DNA of 64,000 nt from Polyangia bacterium (GCA_030427835.1 JAUICN010000012.1:1-64000); one strand, 5' to 3'. Positions 29,831 to 42,716 are shown, counted from the first letter of the stretch. Program-made: numbers and translations. Notes: generated by a model not told the origin, from the letters alone.

Positions 29831-30638
29831 GCGCCGGCAGCCTAACACAGCCCACCCCCCCACGAAACCGCCATCCATCACGGTGGTCGTGCCCTGCTTC
29901 AACGAAGCCAGGCTCATTCAACAGACCCTGCGCTCCGTCCCAACGGAGGTACTCGGTGTGCCCGTGCAATCCATCCTCGTGGTGGATGACGCAAGCACCG
30001 ACACCACAGCCCAAGAGGTGATGTCCCTAAGGGACCCTAGGGTGCAACTCCTACAGCACGTGAGAAACATGGGGGTTGGGCGTGCCATTTCCACCGGTTA
30101 CACATTCGCGCGCAACTCAGGAGCCTCCCTTGCCGTGGTCATGGCCGGCGACGGGCAAATGGACCCCGCCGATCTACCCGCGCTGGTGCGCCCACTGCTG
30201 CGCGGCCACGTAGACTACGCCAAGGGCAATCGCATGGATGGCCACCACCTCCACCGCATGCCCACCCACCGCAAATGGGGCAACCGTGTGCTCGCAAAGC
30301 TAACCACGCTTGCGCTTGGGCAAACCATTCGAGATTCCCAGTGCGGTTACACCGCCATCACGACCGCCTGCTTGCGGGCCCTTCCCCTGGACCGACTATG
30401 GCCCCGCTACGGCTACCCCAATGATCTACTCGGCATGCTGCACACCCATGGATTCAAAACCACGGAGGTGCCCATTCACGCCGTGTACGCCGATGAGGCA
30501 AGTGGCATTCGCGGCTACCATGCGTGGTTTACCGTGCCCATGTTGCTACTTCGGTGGACGATCCCCGCACGCGCGGCACAATGGATGAACCGTGCCCCAA
30601 CACGTCGGACTCATTACCACAAGCTACCCTCGGTTTAG
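29829..30638 (+). CDS. Glycosyltransferase family 2
   Basis: SITVVVPCFNEARLIQQTLRSVP; VVDDASTDTTAQEV; VMAGDGQMDPADLP; DSQCGYTAITTACL; first usable upstream ATG before the Rossmann strand is 29829. Confidence 0.85.
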   Translation: MRRQPNTAHPPTKPPSITVVVPCFNEARLIQQTLRSVPTEVLGVPVQSILVVDDASTDTTAQEVMSLRDPRVQLLQHVRNMGVGRAISTGYTFARNSGASLAVVMAGDGQMDPADLPALVRPLLRGHVDYAKGNRMDGHHLHRMPTHRKWGNRVLAKLTTLALGQTIRDSQCGYTAITTACLRALPLDRLWPRYGYPNDLLGMLHTHGFKTTEVPIHAVYADEASGIRGYHAWFTVPMLLLRWTIPARAAQWMNRAPTRRTHYHKLPSV

Positions 30639-31587
30639 GGGAGACCACGCGGGCACCTTCGTGCAGGACCGCGCACTGCAGCTTTGCAAACAGGGCCACA
30701 GGGTCACCGTACTGGCGCCCGAGCCCCGCTTTCCCACTCCAACCTATGACGCGTACGACAGCAAAGGCGTTCGCGTCCTGTGGGTACCGTACCTACGGCC
30801 CCAATCACTACAAACCACCTTCTACCGCGCCGGCGTCCCCGACAACCTAAAGCACCCCAGGGCCTGGCCAGGCGCCCTCACCGCCCCCTGGGCCATGCAC
30901 AGGGCCATTGGAAAACACCTGCAAGAATGCGACACCCTGGAAAGCCACTGGGCCCTACCCTGCGGTTGGCTCGCCACCTTCCACACCCGGGGCCGCCCCC
31001 ATCGAACCGTCTTCCATGGGTCAGACCTTTGGTTATTGGAACGCATGCCCACACCACTCAGTCGGAGCATCGCTCGCCAAATACTGAAAGCAAGTACCTG
31101 CCTTCAGTTCGTAAACGGCAAGCAACCGCAAAGGTTTCAACAAGAGCTGCGTCAAAGGGATCGGCACGAAGCAAAAGAAAAAACCCTGATCCAACCCATG
31201 GCACCGCCCCCCATTCCCAAACTGGAACGTCCCCCAAAAAAGCGCTTTTCCCTATCCCACCAAACCTGGCTCTACGTGGGGCGCCTGGTGCCCATGAAAG
31301 GCGTTCACAGGATCCTGCAAGCCGCACAACAGTCCAATGCCCAGCTCATTGTACTGGGAGACGGCCCAGAACGACCACGGCTTGAGCAACAGGCAAAAAC
31401 CCTAGGTGTCCAATCCCAATTCCTGGGGTGGGTGCCTCCCACAGAGATTCACCGGTGGATGCTCAGGGCAGACAGGCTGGTAAGCGCGCAGAGCCAATCC
31501 CGCGCAGGCCGAGAAGAGGGAGCCCCAACCAGTTGGGCCTTGGCCAAGAAACTCGGGCTCGAACAACTACACCTACCCAACCCATGA
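30592..31587 (+). CDS. Glycosyltransferase family 4, apparently 3'-truncated
   Basis: SYPRFRGDHAGTFVQDRALQLCKQGH; YVGRLVPMKGVHRILQAAQ; LGWVPPTEIHRWMLRADRLVSAQS then REEGAPTSWALAKKLG and stop. Confidence 0.75.
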   Translation: MPQHVGLITTSYPRFRGDHAGTFVQDRALQLCKQGHRVTVLAPEPRFPTPTYDAYDSKGVRVLWVPYLRPQSLQTTFYRAGVPDNLKHPRAWPGALTAPWAMHRAIGKHLQECDTLESHWALPCGWLATFHTRGRPHRTVFHGSDLWLLERMPTPLSRSIARQILKASTCLQFVNGKQPQRFQQELRQRDRHEAKEKTLIQPMAPPPIPKLERPPKKRFSLSHQTWLYVGRLVPMKGVHRILQAAQQSNAQLIVLGDGPERPRLEQQAKTLGVQSQFLGWVPPTEIHRWMLRADRLVSAQSQSRAGREEGAPTSWALAKKLGLEQLHLPNP

Positions 31588-31596
31588 GTTCCCCTT

Positions 31597-31648
31597 TCTA
31601 GAAGCCTCCTCTAGGAACCCGATCTAAGAACCCCGTCTAAGAACCCTG
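31597..31648. repeat. Tandem 13-bp repeat (4 units) at lolA 3' end
   Basis: tctagaagcctcc / tctaggaacccga / tctaagaaccccg / tctaagaaccctg. Confidence 0.9.
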
Positions 31649-32398
31649 GCAGCGCACCCGGGCAGGGGGTTGAAACCGGAACCGACTGGCGCTTACGTCC
31701 GGGTTCCACTTAAACCGGCGAAAATCAAACCGGTTGCGGTTGCCCGCAGCATCTTCGATGAGCACCCGCTTCACCACGCCAGTGGAACGCCCGTCACGCT
31801 TGGGCACGTAAAAGAGAACACGGGCATACTGGGAACTGGGTCGAATGGGGCGCAACTCCAACACGTAACCGTTTTCGTAACCCATGCGGCGGCTGTTCAG
31901 GAGTCGAAAGCGGAAGTTCTGCTCCAACCGCCCCTCTCCCGTAAGAAAAGAAAACGCATCCGGCAGTCCACTTCCGTTGAGCGGTTGCTGAATGCACTGG
32001 GAATCCGCACGCCTGGGGCCTGGTTCAAAAAAAGTCAGCCGTTGCCCATCACTCAGGATCAGCTTTCCCCGGGGGCTTTCATAATCCCACCGCATCTTGC
32101 CGGGCTTCACAAAGAGCACACGGCCACGGGAACGATCGTACTCATCGTACAGCCGGTGGTAGTAGGACTGGGAAAACTCCACTTCCAACCCGCGGGTTTG
32201 CTCGTAAAAGGACTGCACCGAAGCGGCCACACGATCCGCCGTCCCATCGGCCCCATCGGCCCCATCGGCACGGGCATGATCCACAGGTGCCAAACACACA
32301 CCGAACAATGCCAGAGCCAACCCAACGGACAGTCCATTGGCCCATCCATGTCGGGCACCAACCCGGGCCACTCCCTTAAACCGTTCTTTCGTTTCCAT
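31637..32398 (-). CDS. lolA: Outer-membrane lipoprotein carrier protein LolA-like
   Basis: FYEQTRGLEVEFSQSYYHRLYDEYDRSRGRVLFVKPGKMRWDYESPRGKLILSDGQRLTFFEP. Confidence 0.9.
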   Translation of the reverse strand: METKERFKGVARVGARHGWANGLSVGLALALFGVCLAPVDHARADGADGADGTADRVAASVQSFYEQTRGLEVEFSQSYYHRLYDEYDRSRGRVLFVKPGKMRWDYESPRGKLILSDGQRLTFFEPGPRRADSQCIQQPLNGSGLPDAFSFLTGEGRLEQNFRFRLLNSRRMGYENGYVLELRPIRPSSQYARVLFYVPKRDGRSTGVVKRVLIEDAAGNRNRFDFRRFKWNPDVSASRFRFQPPARVRCQGS

Positions 32399-32420
32399 GG
32401 TGAACTAGACGCGCCAGGCC

Positions 32421-33041
32421 CTAACTCGATTCACCCGGGGATTCACCCAGCGATTCACCCAGGGGTTCACCCACTAACTCGCCCGATGAAGAGCCCGCCC
32501 CAGACGGTCCCGATTCCAATTGGGACAACGTGTGCTCCATGGTGCGCTGCCAGGTGTCGGGCAGGGACCTGCCCGGATCCAGGGCAACCTCCTCACGCAC
32601 GAGGGAGAGGTAGTACAACGCGTCATGGGTATTCGTGACCCGGTAGGCCGTCATTCCACGGAGGTAAAGAAAGCGCACCCGTTCCCGAGCCGTCATGTGT
32701 TCCACCTGATCGTCCAGGTGCGCCAACCACACCAGCGCATCGTCATACATGGCCTGCTGGTACGCGGTCTCTGCAGACACCATCTCGTTTTGCAGGGTCC
32801 GACACCCACCAACGACAAATACAGACACCAACATGGATAGGCACAGCGCAAAACGCTTCAGGGCACACATGGCAGATCGAGACATCCCAAGCAGCTTAGC
32901 CCTCCCTGGAGCAGGCACAAGATAAGCATCCACATCCAATTCTGATGGGCCCCTCTCTCCGGGCGGGGAGCCAGCGGCCGCCTCGGTGAATACGCCGATC
33001 CACCGAAAAAACCCTGATGTGGGCTTCGAAAGTTCCAACAC
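32421..33041 (-). CDS. Hypothetical lipoprotein with C-terminal GES(P/L) repeats
   Basis: lipobox VFVVGGC; C-terminus LVGEPLGESLGESPGESS. Confidence 0.5.
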   Translation of the reverse strand: MLELSKPTSGFFRWIGVFTEAAAGSPPGERGPSELDVDAYLVPAPGRAKLLGMSRSAMCALKRFALCLSMLVSVFVVGGCRTLQNEMVSAETAYQQAMYDDALVWLAHLDDQVEHMTARERVRFLYLRGMTAYRVTNTHDALYYLSLVREEVALDPGRSLPDTWQRTMEHTLSQLESGPSGAGSSSGELVGEPLGESLGESPGESS

Positions 33042-33206
33042 TCGGCCTTGAAACTGTACCTACATTTAACTACACTTAATGACATGTCGACGTGCGATCC
33101 TGGTTCCCCCATGCTTGATCTGCGGTACGATCCACCGGGTGGGCGAAACGCAACGCGTCAACGCCGGACTTCCGATCTGAACTGCCTAGGAAACCCACCC
33201 GTGACC

Positions 33207-34406
33207 ATGACCCGATGCCGCGAATGTGGAAATACGGTGGCCGCTGACCAACCGTGTTCAAATTGCCAGGCCCAACCTGCCCTAGGGCAGGAGCGGAGTT
33301 CGATTAGCGAACATACCGCCCTGGCCGCCGCCAGTGGTTTCGGAAAGAGCGGGTCCAGCCCTAGCCGCCGCCACGCCAATCGAACCACCCGCGGCAAGAA
33401 CACGGCCCAACTGAGTTTATTGCAGGACGGTTCCGCCCCAACGCCCGCCCCCAAAACCCTGCCCCTGCGCGTGGTTCCCACACCCACAAACGCCGATGCC
33501 ACCCCCGTGGACGAGCGGGTTCCAAAAACGAAACCCACCCAAACTCCACCCTACCTCGCCTCTTCGATTCTTCGCCAGGACCTCTGGCCCCTGGCCCCCC
33601 ACTCCACCATCATCCGCTTGGGCACCCTGGCGCTGGGTCTATTCACCATGGCCATTGGGCTCGGCCTCGAAACCTTCCACCTCCCCGGCCTCACAGCAGG
33701 GCTTGCCGGTGCTCTGATCGCCGCCCTCGCAGTCGCACCCATCTCCGATCGAACCCGCTCCATCGCGCTCATTTCAATCACGGGTCTTGCATGGGCCGCC
33801 TTTTCGCAATGGACTGGCACGCAGGCAAATGATGGCCTGGCGAATGGCGACCTGGCAAGCGGGCCCCCATGGGCCCTCCAGGGCCCCCAGTTTCCCCTCA
33901 TGAGCCCCCTGCTGGGACTGCTCGCGGGGGCGCTCATGGTGCGTGCCCAATACCGTGCCTCCACTATCTCCCGTTGGATGTGCGGCATCGCTTCCATCGG
34001 CGCCATCCTCGTGGGGCTCTCCCTGTGGCGAGACAACTTCTACCCGTCGCTGGCCCTACCCTGGTCGGAACTATGGGAGTTCCCACAACAACCCAGCGCC
34101 GGGATCCTGCGCATGGGCGCACTCGCCATGCTGGGCCTACTCGCCCAGCTGGCCTTCCTACCCTCCCTCACCTCAGCGGGGGCCGGGTTTTGGGCCTGGG
34201 GGCTGCTGACCTGGAACGCCCTGTGGCTACTGCAGCACACGTTTACGGAGCACTGGTACGGAAGGGTACCCGTTCACAGCCTGCGGCAAGCCACAGGCGA
34301 TCTGCTCGCCATCTCCTTCACACCCATTCTCGCGCTGGCCATCTTTTCATTGGCATCCAGTTTTCTGGGTCGGCCTAGGGAAACCCCTACATCAAGCGAT
34401 CCATAG
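33207..34406 (+). CDS. Zinc-ribbon, multi-pass membrane protein of unknown function
   Basis: MTRCRECGNTVAADQPCSNCQ; multiple hydrophobic segments. Confidence 0.55.
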   Translation: MTRCRECGNTVAADQPCSNCQAQPALGQERSSISEHTALAAASGFGKSGSSPSRRHANRTTRGKNTAQLSLLQDGSAPTPAPKTLPLRVVPTPTNADATPVDERVPKTKPTQTPPYLASSILRQDLWPLAPHSTIIRLGTLALGLFTMAIGLGLETFHLPGLTAGLAGALIAALAVAPISDRTRSIALISITGLAWAAFSQWTGTQANDGLANGDLASGPPWALQGPQFPLMSPLLGLLAGALMVRAQYRASTISRWMCGIASIGAILVGLSLWRDNFYPSLALPWSELWEFPQQPSAGILRMGALAMLGLLAQLAFLPSLTSAGAGFWAWGLLTWNALWLLQHTFTEHWYGRVPVHSLRQATGDLLAISFTPILALAIFSLASSFLGRPRETPTSSDP

Positions 34407-35541
34407 ACTCGGGCCAATCCACCAGCATCAACACGGAACAAAAGCGCCCTTCCGAATCCACGGCGCCCCCATAGCCCGCGTCTGAAAACTGGGGCAGCGT
34501 CATCCAGAAACGGTCCACCGGATCCCGAAACAATACCTCAACAGCGGCCTTCTCACGGTTGGCTCGCCCCACAAAGGCACGACCCGTTCGCACCCGCAAC
34601 CCATGCGCATGCAAATAGGCCACGGGATTCGTTCCATGGTGGGCACGGGCCTGGGCCGCATTCAGGTCACACAACTCCCGGGCCCGAAGCCGGGCTGCAT
34701 GGTTCAGCGAAGGGCTCCAACGAAGCGTCTGCACCGCAAAGGCCTCCCGAAGGGAGTTCACCGTGGAACGGGCATTCGTCCCCAGCCGAAACAAGCGCGG
34801 GCGCTCCATGGCCCCCTTCCAATAGCCGTTCACCACACGGGGCCCGCCCGGCCCCCAGGCCACCAATTGCACAGCGTTCAAGGATTCCACGCCAGGAATC
34901 TCAAGGCCTTCCCTCAACATGCGTTCGGTCACAATGCGTTGGGCTGACACCCCTGTTCCGTAAATAAAGTACACCTCAGGCCGGCTAAACGCTGGCGCCA
35001 AACGGCCACGCACAGTCGGAGAACGGCCACGGAGTTTCACCTCCATGCGGCCCCCCATTTGTGCCACCACAAAGGCCGCGCCCCGGGCCGCGGAAGCCTT
35101 GCCACAAAACACTTCCGCATCCATTCGGTGGGCCCACAGGTTGATCCACCGAGAGAGTTCCCGACGGCGATCCTCACCCTCAAGACCATGGGGAAGCATC
35201 AACAGCTCCGCCATGGGGTAGCTCGTGCGTTCAAAACGTAGGGCATGCTCAAGAGATTCCGAATCTCCAGCAACACCACTATCCAACATGAGCCGTGCCA
35301 CCCGGTCCAGCGCAGGGTCCGGCGTACAAACCACAGGCAAGCCCTCCACGCCAGCACCCCGTAAGGGCCGCGCCCGCCAGGAAACCTGCGCCCGGGCGGC
35401 CCCGGCCGCGAACCCCAAAGAAACCAATAGGAAGACCGCAATGGACAGCTCGGAACGACGCTTCCTCCATGGGAACATCCCCCACGGAAACACCTCGCCT
35501 CCCCCGAGCTGAGAAATTAATCCCACGAGCGTAAAACGCAC
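34387..35541 (-). CDS. Secreted protein with CAP/SCP-like C-terminal domain
   Basis: LRWSPSLNHAARLRARELCDLN...HHGTNPVAYLHAHGL...FRDPVDRFWMTLPQFSDAGYGGAV; 20-bp tail-to-tail overlap with the previous gene. Confidence 0.6.
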   Translation of the reverse strand: MRFTLVGLISQLGGGEVFPWGMFPWRKRRSELSIAVFLLVSLGFAAGAARAQVSWRARPLRGAGVEGLPVVCTPDPALDRVARLMLDSGVAGDSESLEHALRFERTSYPMAELLMLPHGLEGEDRRRELSRWINLWAHRMDAEVFCGKASAARGAAFVVAQMGGRMEVKLRGRSPTVRGRLAPAFSRPEVYFIYGTGVSAQRIVTERMLREGLEIPGVESLNAVQLVAWGPGGPRVVNGYWKGAMERPRLFRLGTNARSTVNSLREAFAVQTLRWSPSLNHAARLRARELCDLNAAQARAHHGTNPVAYLHAHGLRVRTGRAFVGRANREKAAVEVLFRDPVDRFWMTLPQFSDAGYGGAVDSEGRFCSVLMLVDWPESMDRLM

Positions 35542-35672
35542 GATCCACCAACAAACGCAAATAAGCCACCAGGCAAGCGGCCCACCAAACGGTCCACCAA
35601 ACGACCGGCCAAACGTCGCTCCCCATCCACATCACCTGAACCCATGGGGCACGCCCAGCCCACGAGATCCAA

Positions 35673-38945
<3,273 letters not shown>

Positions 38946-39006
38946 AAGCCCTGAAATCTAGCCGTGAACGGAATGGAAAGCACCCCGAAACACACCTTTC
39001 CTGAAC

Positions 39007-39030
39007 GGGTCAGGCCCATGGGCCTGACCC
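39007..39030. repeat. Perfect 24-bp palindrome
   Basis: GGGTCAGGCCCATGGGCCTGACCC between secA and the upstream gene. Confidence 0.9.
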
Positions 39031-39085
39031 ACGCTACCAGCAAAGGCCAAACCTGTAAGCGCCAGGCTTGCTCCCACGCCCACCC

Positions 39086-40822
39086 TCACACCGGCGTTTG
39101 GTACAAGACAAGCAACCACACCGCCACAAAAACCATGGCCAACGCAAGCACCGCAGAGACCACACGAAGGGCCCGTTCAATCCGATGCTTGCCCGAGGCC
39201 GCCCCCGCATCGCCCGCAGCCACCATCAACGCCCCTGCCTCTCGGGCAGCCCGCAACCCCCGCCGCAGAACGCTCACCAGCACCCACAACGCCACAAGCC
39301 CAATCGCCGTAAGGGCAAGGCCCCGTACCCGTTGCTGGGTGGCGCGGGTGCGTGCCAAATCCTGGGGATAGGTACTCACCGGATCCGGCAGCCGAATCGA
39401 CACCCGTTCAAACCCATGGGCCCAAATCAAGTGTTTCAGGTGTTCTGCGTCCACGGTCGCAGGCTTAAGGGCCCCTAACGCACCACGAACTTGGGGGCCG
39501 CTCCGTCGGGTCGTCCGTTCTCGAAGGCTCTGATCCAGGTGGGTAACCCCAATTCCCCAGGATTTCAACAGCCTTCGGTTCTTCGGCGTGTCCGGTTCTT
39601 CTCCCACCCAGAACACGCGCGACACCGCAGTGTTTACATCGTAACCGCTGGTGCGCACCTGAACGCGCCAACGCCCAATATCTGACGGGTCTGACGGACC
39701 AAGCACCACCGGCAACGAAACCGGCGCAAGGACTTCTGCTTCGGAGTAGCTAGTGGTTCCCCGCCACAGGCCATTGTGAAACATGTCCACCACAACGGCA
39801 CGGGCGCCATGGGAAAACTCCAGTCGAACCGCGGTGGGTACGGCACCCCCTTCCAACGCCAACCCCACACCCCCTGCCATGAGCGGCAAACGCACGGTGC
39901 TCACCGCCATCTCGGTACCCAACCCAGCCAACCCCCACACCAACTCCACTTCCCCCACGGAGCCATGCACTGTCACGACAGCAGGAGAACTCCACGAAAC
40001 CGGTGATTCTACCGTGGTTCCCTTGGACGCACGTACCTCAAGCGGATGGGGCGAAGACCAAACCGCCTTACTGGGCAACACCCAAACCCGGCAAGGCACT
40101 TCTGGAATACAAACCCCACCCTCCACAAACACGTGCACTTTTAGGGATTCAAAAGATATCCCATCCGGACCTGCCCCGAACTCCACCCCACTCGCGGACG
40201 TACCCGGACGAAACGGATAGACCTTCTGCTGCTGCAGCCTGGGCAACGTACGGGGCTGCACGGCCAACTCGCGGGACGTTCCATCCTCCCAACGAAACGG
40301 GACCTCCGCCCGTCGAAGGCGGTTGCTCCTGGTTTCCGCCACCCAACGCATGGGCGCCAACAGCAACCCCCGGGAAGCCAACTCCACCCGCGTGGGCAAA
40401 CGAACGTTACCCTCCATGCCAACCACCTTGGAGGAGCGCAACCACTGGGCCGCCACCGGAGTCGGTTCTCGATCCGCAGGTACCGCCATCAATCGCAACG
40501 ACACCTCTTTGGAGACAAGCTCACCTCCCTCAGGCCCGTCCAGATCCCGGTAGTACAACACACGTGCAGCCACCTGCGCCCCAGCCATGCCGCCAACCAA
40601 CGGCCCCTGATCCGAAACCTGCAGCCGCAACTCCTCCTTGGGCTTCAGTGACTCCACCCCTACCATCGCGGCAAGTGCAATGGCCAGCACCACCGGCGCC
40701 ACCACCATCAGCCACCGATCTGCCCCAGAAGGCGTCTTCCCACTCCCTCGTTGAAACACAGCATCCCCATACCACCCGCAAGCCCCATGGCCACAAACGG
40801 AGCAGTCCGCCCGGAAAAACAT
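39086..40822 (-). CDS. Membrane protein of unknown function
   Basis: long ORF; predicted TM helices at both ends (VVLAIALAAMVG, GLALTAIGLVALWVLVSV). Confidence 0.5.
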   Translation of the reverse strand: MFFRADCSVCGHGACGWYGDAVFQRGSGKTPSGADRWLMVVAPVVLAIALAAMVGVESLKPKEELRLQVSDQGPLVGGMAGAQVAARVLYYRDLDGPEGGELVSKEVSLRLMAVPADREPTPVAAQWLRSSKVVGMEGNVRLPTRVELASRGLLLAPMRWVAETRSNRLRRAEVPFRWEDGTSRELAVQPRTLPRLQQQKVYPFRPGTSASGVEFGAGPDGISFESLKVHVFVEGGVCIPEVPCRVWVLPSKAVWSSPHPLEVRASKGTTVESPVSWSSPAVVTVHGSVGEVELVWGLAGLGTEMAVSTVRLPLMAGGVGLALEGGAVPTAVRLEFSHGARAVVVDMFHNGLWRGTTSYSEAEVLAPVSLPVVLGPSDPSDIGRWRVQVRTSGYDVNTAVSRVFWVGEEPDTPKNRRLLKSWGIGVTHLDQSLRERTTRRSGPQVRGALGALKPATVDAEHLKHLIWAHGFERVSIRLPDPVSTYPQDLARTRATQQRVRGLALTAIGLVALWVLVSVLRRGLRAAREAGALMVAAGDAGAASGKHRIERALRVVSAVLALAMVFVAVWLLVLYQTPV

Positions 40823-40849
40823 GAGGATATCTCACGAAATCGACTCCCT

Positions 40850-40925
40850 ACAGCGCACCTCATTTGAGATGATTGAGAGTTTGACCGCAGTAGATTTGGT
40901 TTTGGAGCGAGGAGGTGCGCAATAG
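40850..40925 (+). repeat. 167-bp repeat, copy 2, internally deleted (76 bp)
   Basis: left half identical to copy 1 to ...gagcgaggagg, then directly tgcgcaata. Confidence 0.93.
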
Positions 40926-40927
40926 GG

Positions 40928-40941
40928 GGCACGGATGTTGC
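40928..40941 (+). promoter_or_regulatory. Sigma-54-type -24/-12 promoter
   Basis: GGCACGGATGTTGC (GG-N10-GC), context gggGGCACGgatgTTGCttt. Confidence 0.75.
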
Positions 40942-40972
40942 TTTGTTTACTCACGTTCCGACCAGGCATGCC

Positions 40973-42049
40973 ATGAACCACCTCTCACTCCGCATCATTG
41001 TCAGCCTCAGTGCCTCCCTATGGGCAGGCTGTACTGTGTTTCCTGAACCTTCCCCAAAGATAGCCCCAACGATGGGAGGGCACTCAACCCGCTGCACCGA
41101 TCTGGCAGAAGCACTCCGGGATCCCATTGGCGATGGCCTCAAGGAAGGCAGAGCCCAGTTTGCGAAAGATCCTTCGACTCCAGCCCCTCTTATTAAGAGC
41201 GTTGCAGCGGCCCTTCACGATCCGGACAACCCCCATGAACTCTTACCGAGAGTACTGAAAGCACTTAATGAGTTTGGCGTGAATCCAGGCACCTGGGGTG
41301 TGGATGTTCTTTGGACCAACGCAACCGACGTGGACACACCCGTCACAACAGAACGCGCCAATAGCTTAGACCTTCTTGAAACCGGAGATCCGCGCTTCAC
41401 CCTTGACCTGCTCTTCTCACGCCCTGAGGATCGAACCAAGGGATACATACAACACGCAGAAACTGTGCTGTTCAGGGTATCGAGCGCCTACGAGCCTAAC
41501 AGTCGCATGCAGCAATGGTCCATCACCGAAGTCACCGGCGCGTGGCTCAGCGCCTGTCATCCATCGAAAAACACCGTAGAAGCCATGACGAAGCCATCCA
41601 CCGGCTCGAGTAAAGGGCCACTGCCTGTTGCAGCGAACGACGACCCACTTGTCATGATTCGTGACATCCAGAGCCTCACACGCATTGATCTGGATCCCAC
41701 GATCCGCAACTACGAGTACTTGTCAACGCTGCACACCCTGCAGCAGATCAATTTTGGTGCAATCCAACAAGAGGAGCAATACAGGCTACTTAGCTACAGC
41801 CAATTCCCTGGGCTCCGCCTGGTTCAGTTTGAGGGATCAGGGGTCACCGCAGAACACATCGAAGAGCTGGCACTGCTCAAGGAACTGGACCACTTCCCAA
41901 AACTCAAGTGCATTCACGTGCTCCACCCCGCCGGCAACGCGAACATCCACCGGGTAAACCTTCGCATCGCACTGAAGGAACAGGGCATCGCGTATTTCGT
42001 TGGAAATACCCAGGAAACCGTACAACAGGTCCTTCAGACCTGCCGATGA
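40973..42049 (+). CDS. Hypothetical lipoprotein
   Basis: MNHLSLRIIVSLSASLWAGC lipobox; ORF track begins at TTG 40943. Confidence 0.55.
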   Translation: MNHLSLRIIVSLSASLWAGCTVFPEPSPKIAPTMGGHSTRCTDLAEALRDPIGDGLKEGRAQFAKDPSTPAPLIKSVAAALHDPDNPHELLPRVLKALNEFGVNPGTWGVDVLWTNATDVDTPVTTERANSLDLLETGDPRFTLDLLFSRPEDRTKGYIQHAETVLFRVSSAYEPNSRMQQWSITEVTGAWLSACHPSKNTVEAMTKPSTGSSKGPLPVAANDDPLVMIRDIQSLTRIDLDPTIRNYEYLSTLHTLQQINFGAIQQEEQYRLLSYSQFPGLRLVQFEGSGVTAEHIEELALLKELDHFPKLKCIHVLHPAGNANIHRVNLRIALKEQGIAYFVGNTQETVQQVLQTCR

Positions 42050-42156
42050 GAGTTCCGTAGGGACCGAAAATCTGCCGCACAGATCTGCCACACAGTTCTA
42101 CCGCGCAGGGACAGGGCTGGCACGGGTGGGATTTCTCGCGCTATGCTGCACCCAGC

Positions 42157-42666
42157 ATGGGGCAGGCGACAAACAGCAAAACTGGGCAGAGCAAAGCAGC
42201 CCCATCAAAGGGAGCAGAGCTGGCTGAGCTCCGACGTCGGTTGGAAAGCTACATGGATTCCGAGGGGTTGCGATCCACCGAACAGCGCCGGGCGGTGACC
42301 GAGGAGTTCTTTCGGAGCAAGGGGCATCTGACCATCGATGATCTGCTCGCCCAGGTACGCAAAGAAAACCCCAAGGTGGGGTACGCCACGGTGTACCGCA
42401 CCCTGAAAATGCTTGCCGACTCAGGAGTGGCCAACGAACGGCACTTCAACGACGGGCTCTCACGCTACGAAATCGCCCACCTGGGCCACCACCACGATCA
42501 TCTCATCTGCACCGAATGCGATGCCATTCTCGAGTTCGAGGATGAGGAAATCGAACGCTTGCAAGAGGAGCTTGCTCGGAAAAAAGGTTTCCAGCTTACC
42601 CGCCACAAACACGAACTCTACGGCCATTGCATCAGCCCCAAGTACTGCCGCAAGGACAAGAAGTAA
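42157..42666 (+). CDS. fur: Ferric uptake regulator, Fur family
   Basis: STEQRRAVTEEFF; GYATVYRTLKMLADSGVA; HLGHHHDHLICTECDAILEFEDEEIE. Confidence 0.92.
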   Translation: MGQATNSKTGQSKAAPSKGAELAELRRRLESYMDSEGLRSTEQRRAVTEEFFRSKGHLTIDDLLAQVRKENPKVGYATVYRTLKMLADSGVANERHFNDGLSRYEIAHLGHHHDHLICTECDAILEFEDEEIERLQEELARKKGFQLTRHKHELYGHCISPKYCRKDKK

Positions 42667-42716
42667 GGTACAATAGCCCGCTTTCAGCCCCGAAGAGCCG
42701 CATACCGACCATGCCT

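Noticed and set aside
31645-31672. ggcagcgcacccgggcaggggg resembles the core of the covarying element
   Set aside because: Lies inside the lolA C-terminal coding sequence, lacks flanking stems and the GTAC apex; likely coincidence.
39007-39030. 24-bp perfect palindrome as a terminator for the 39086-40822 gene
   Set aside because: No T-tract follows on the minus strand; kept only as a palindrome, could be an operator for secA.
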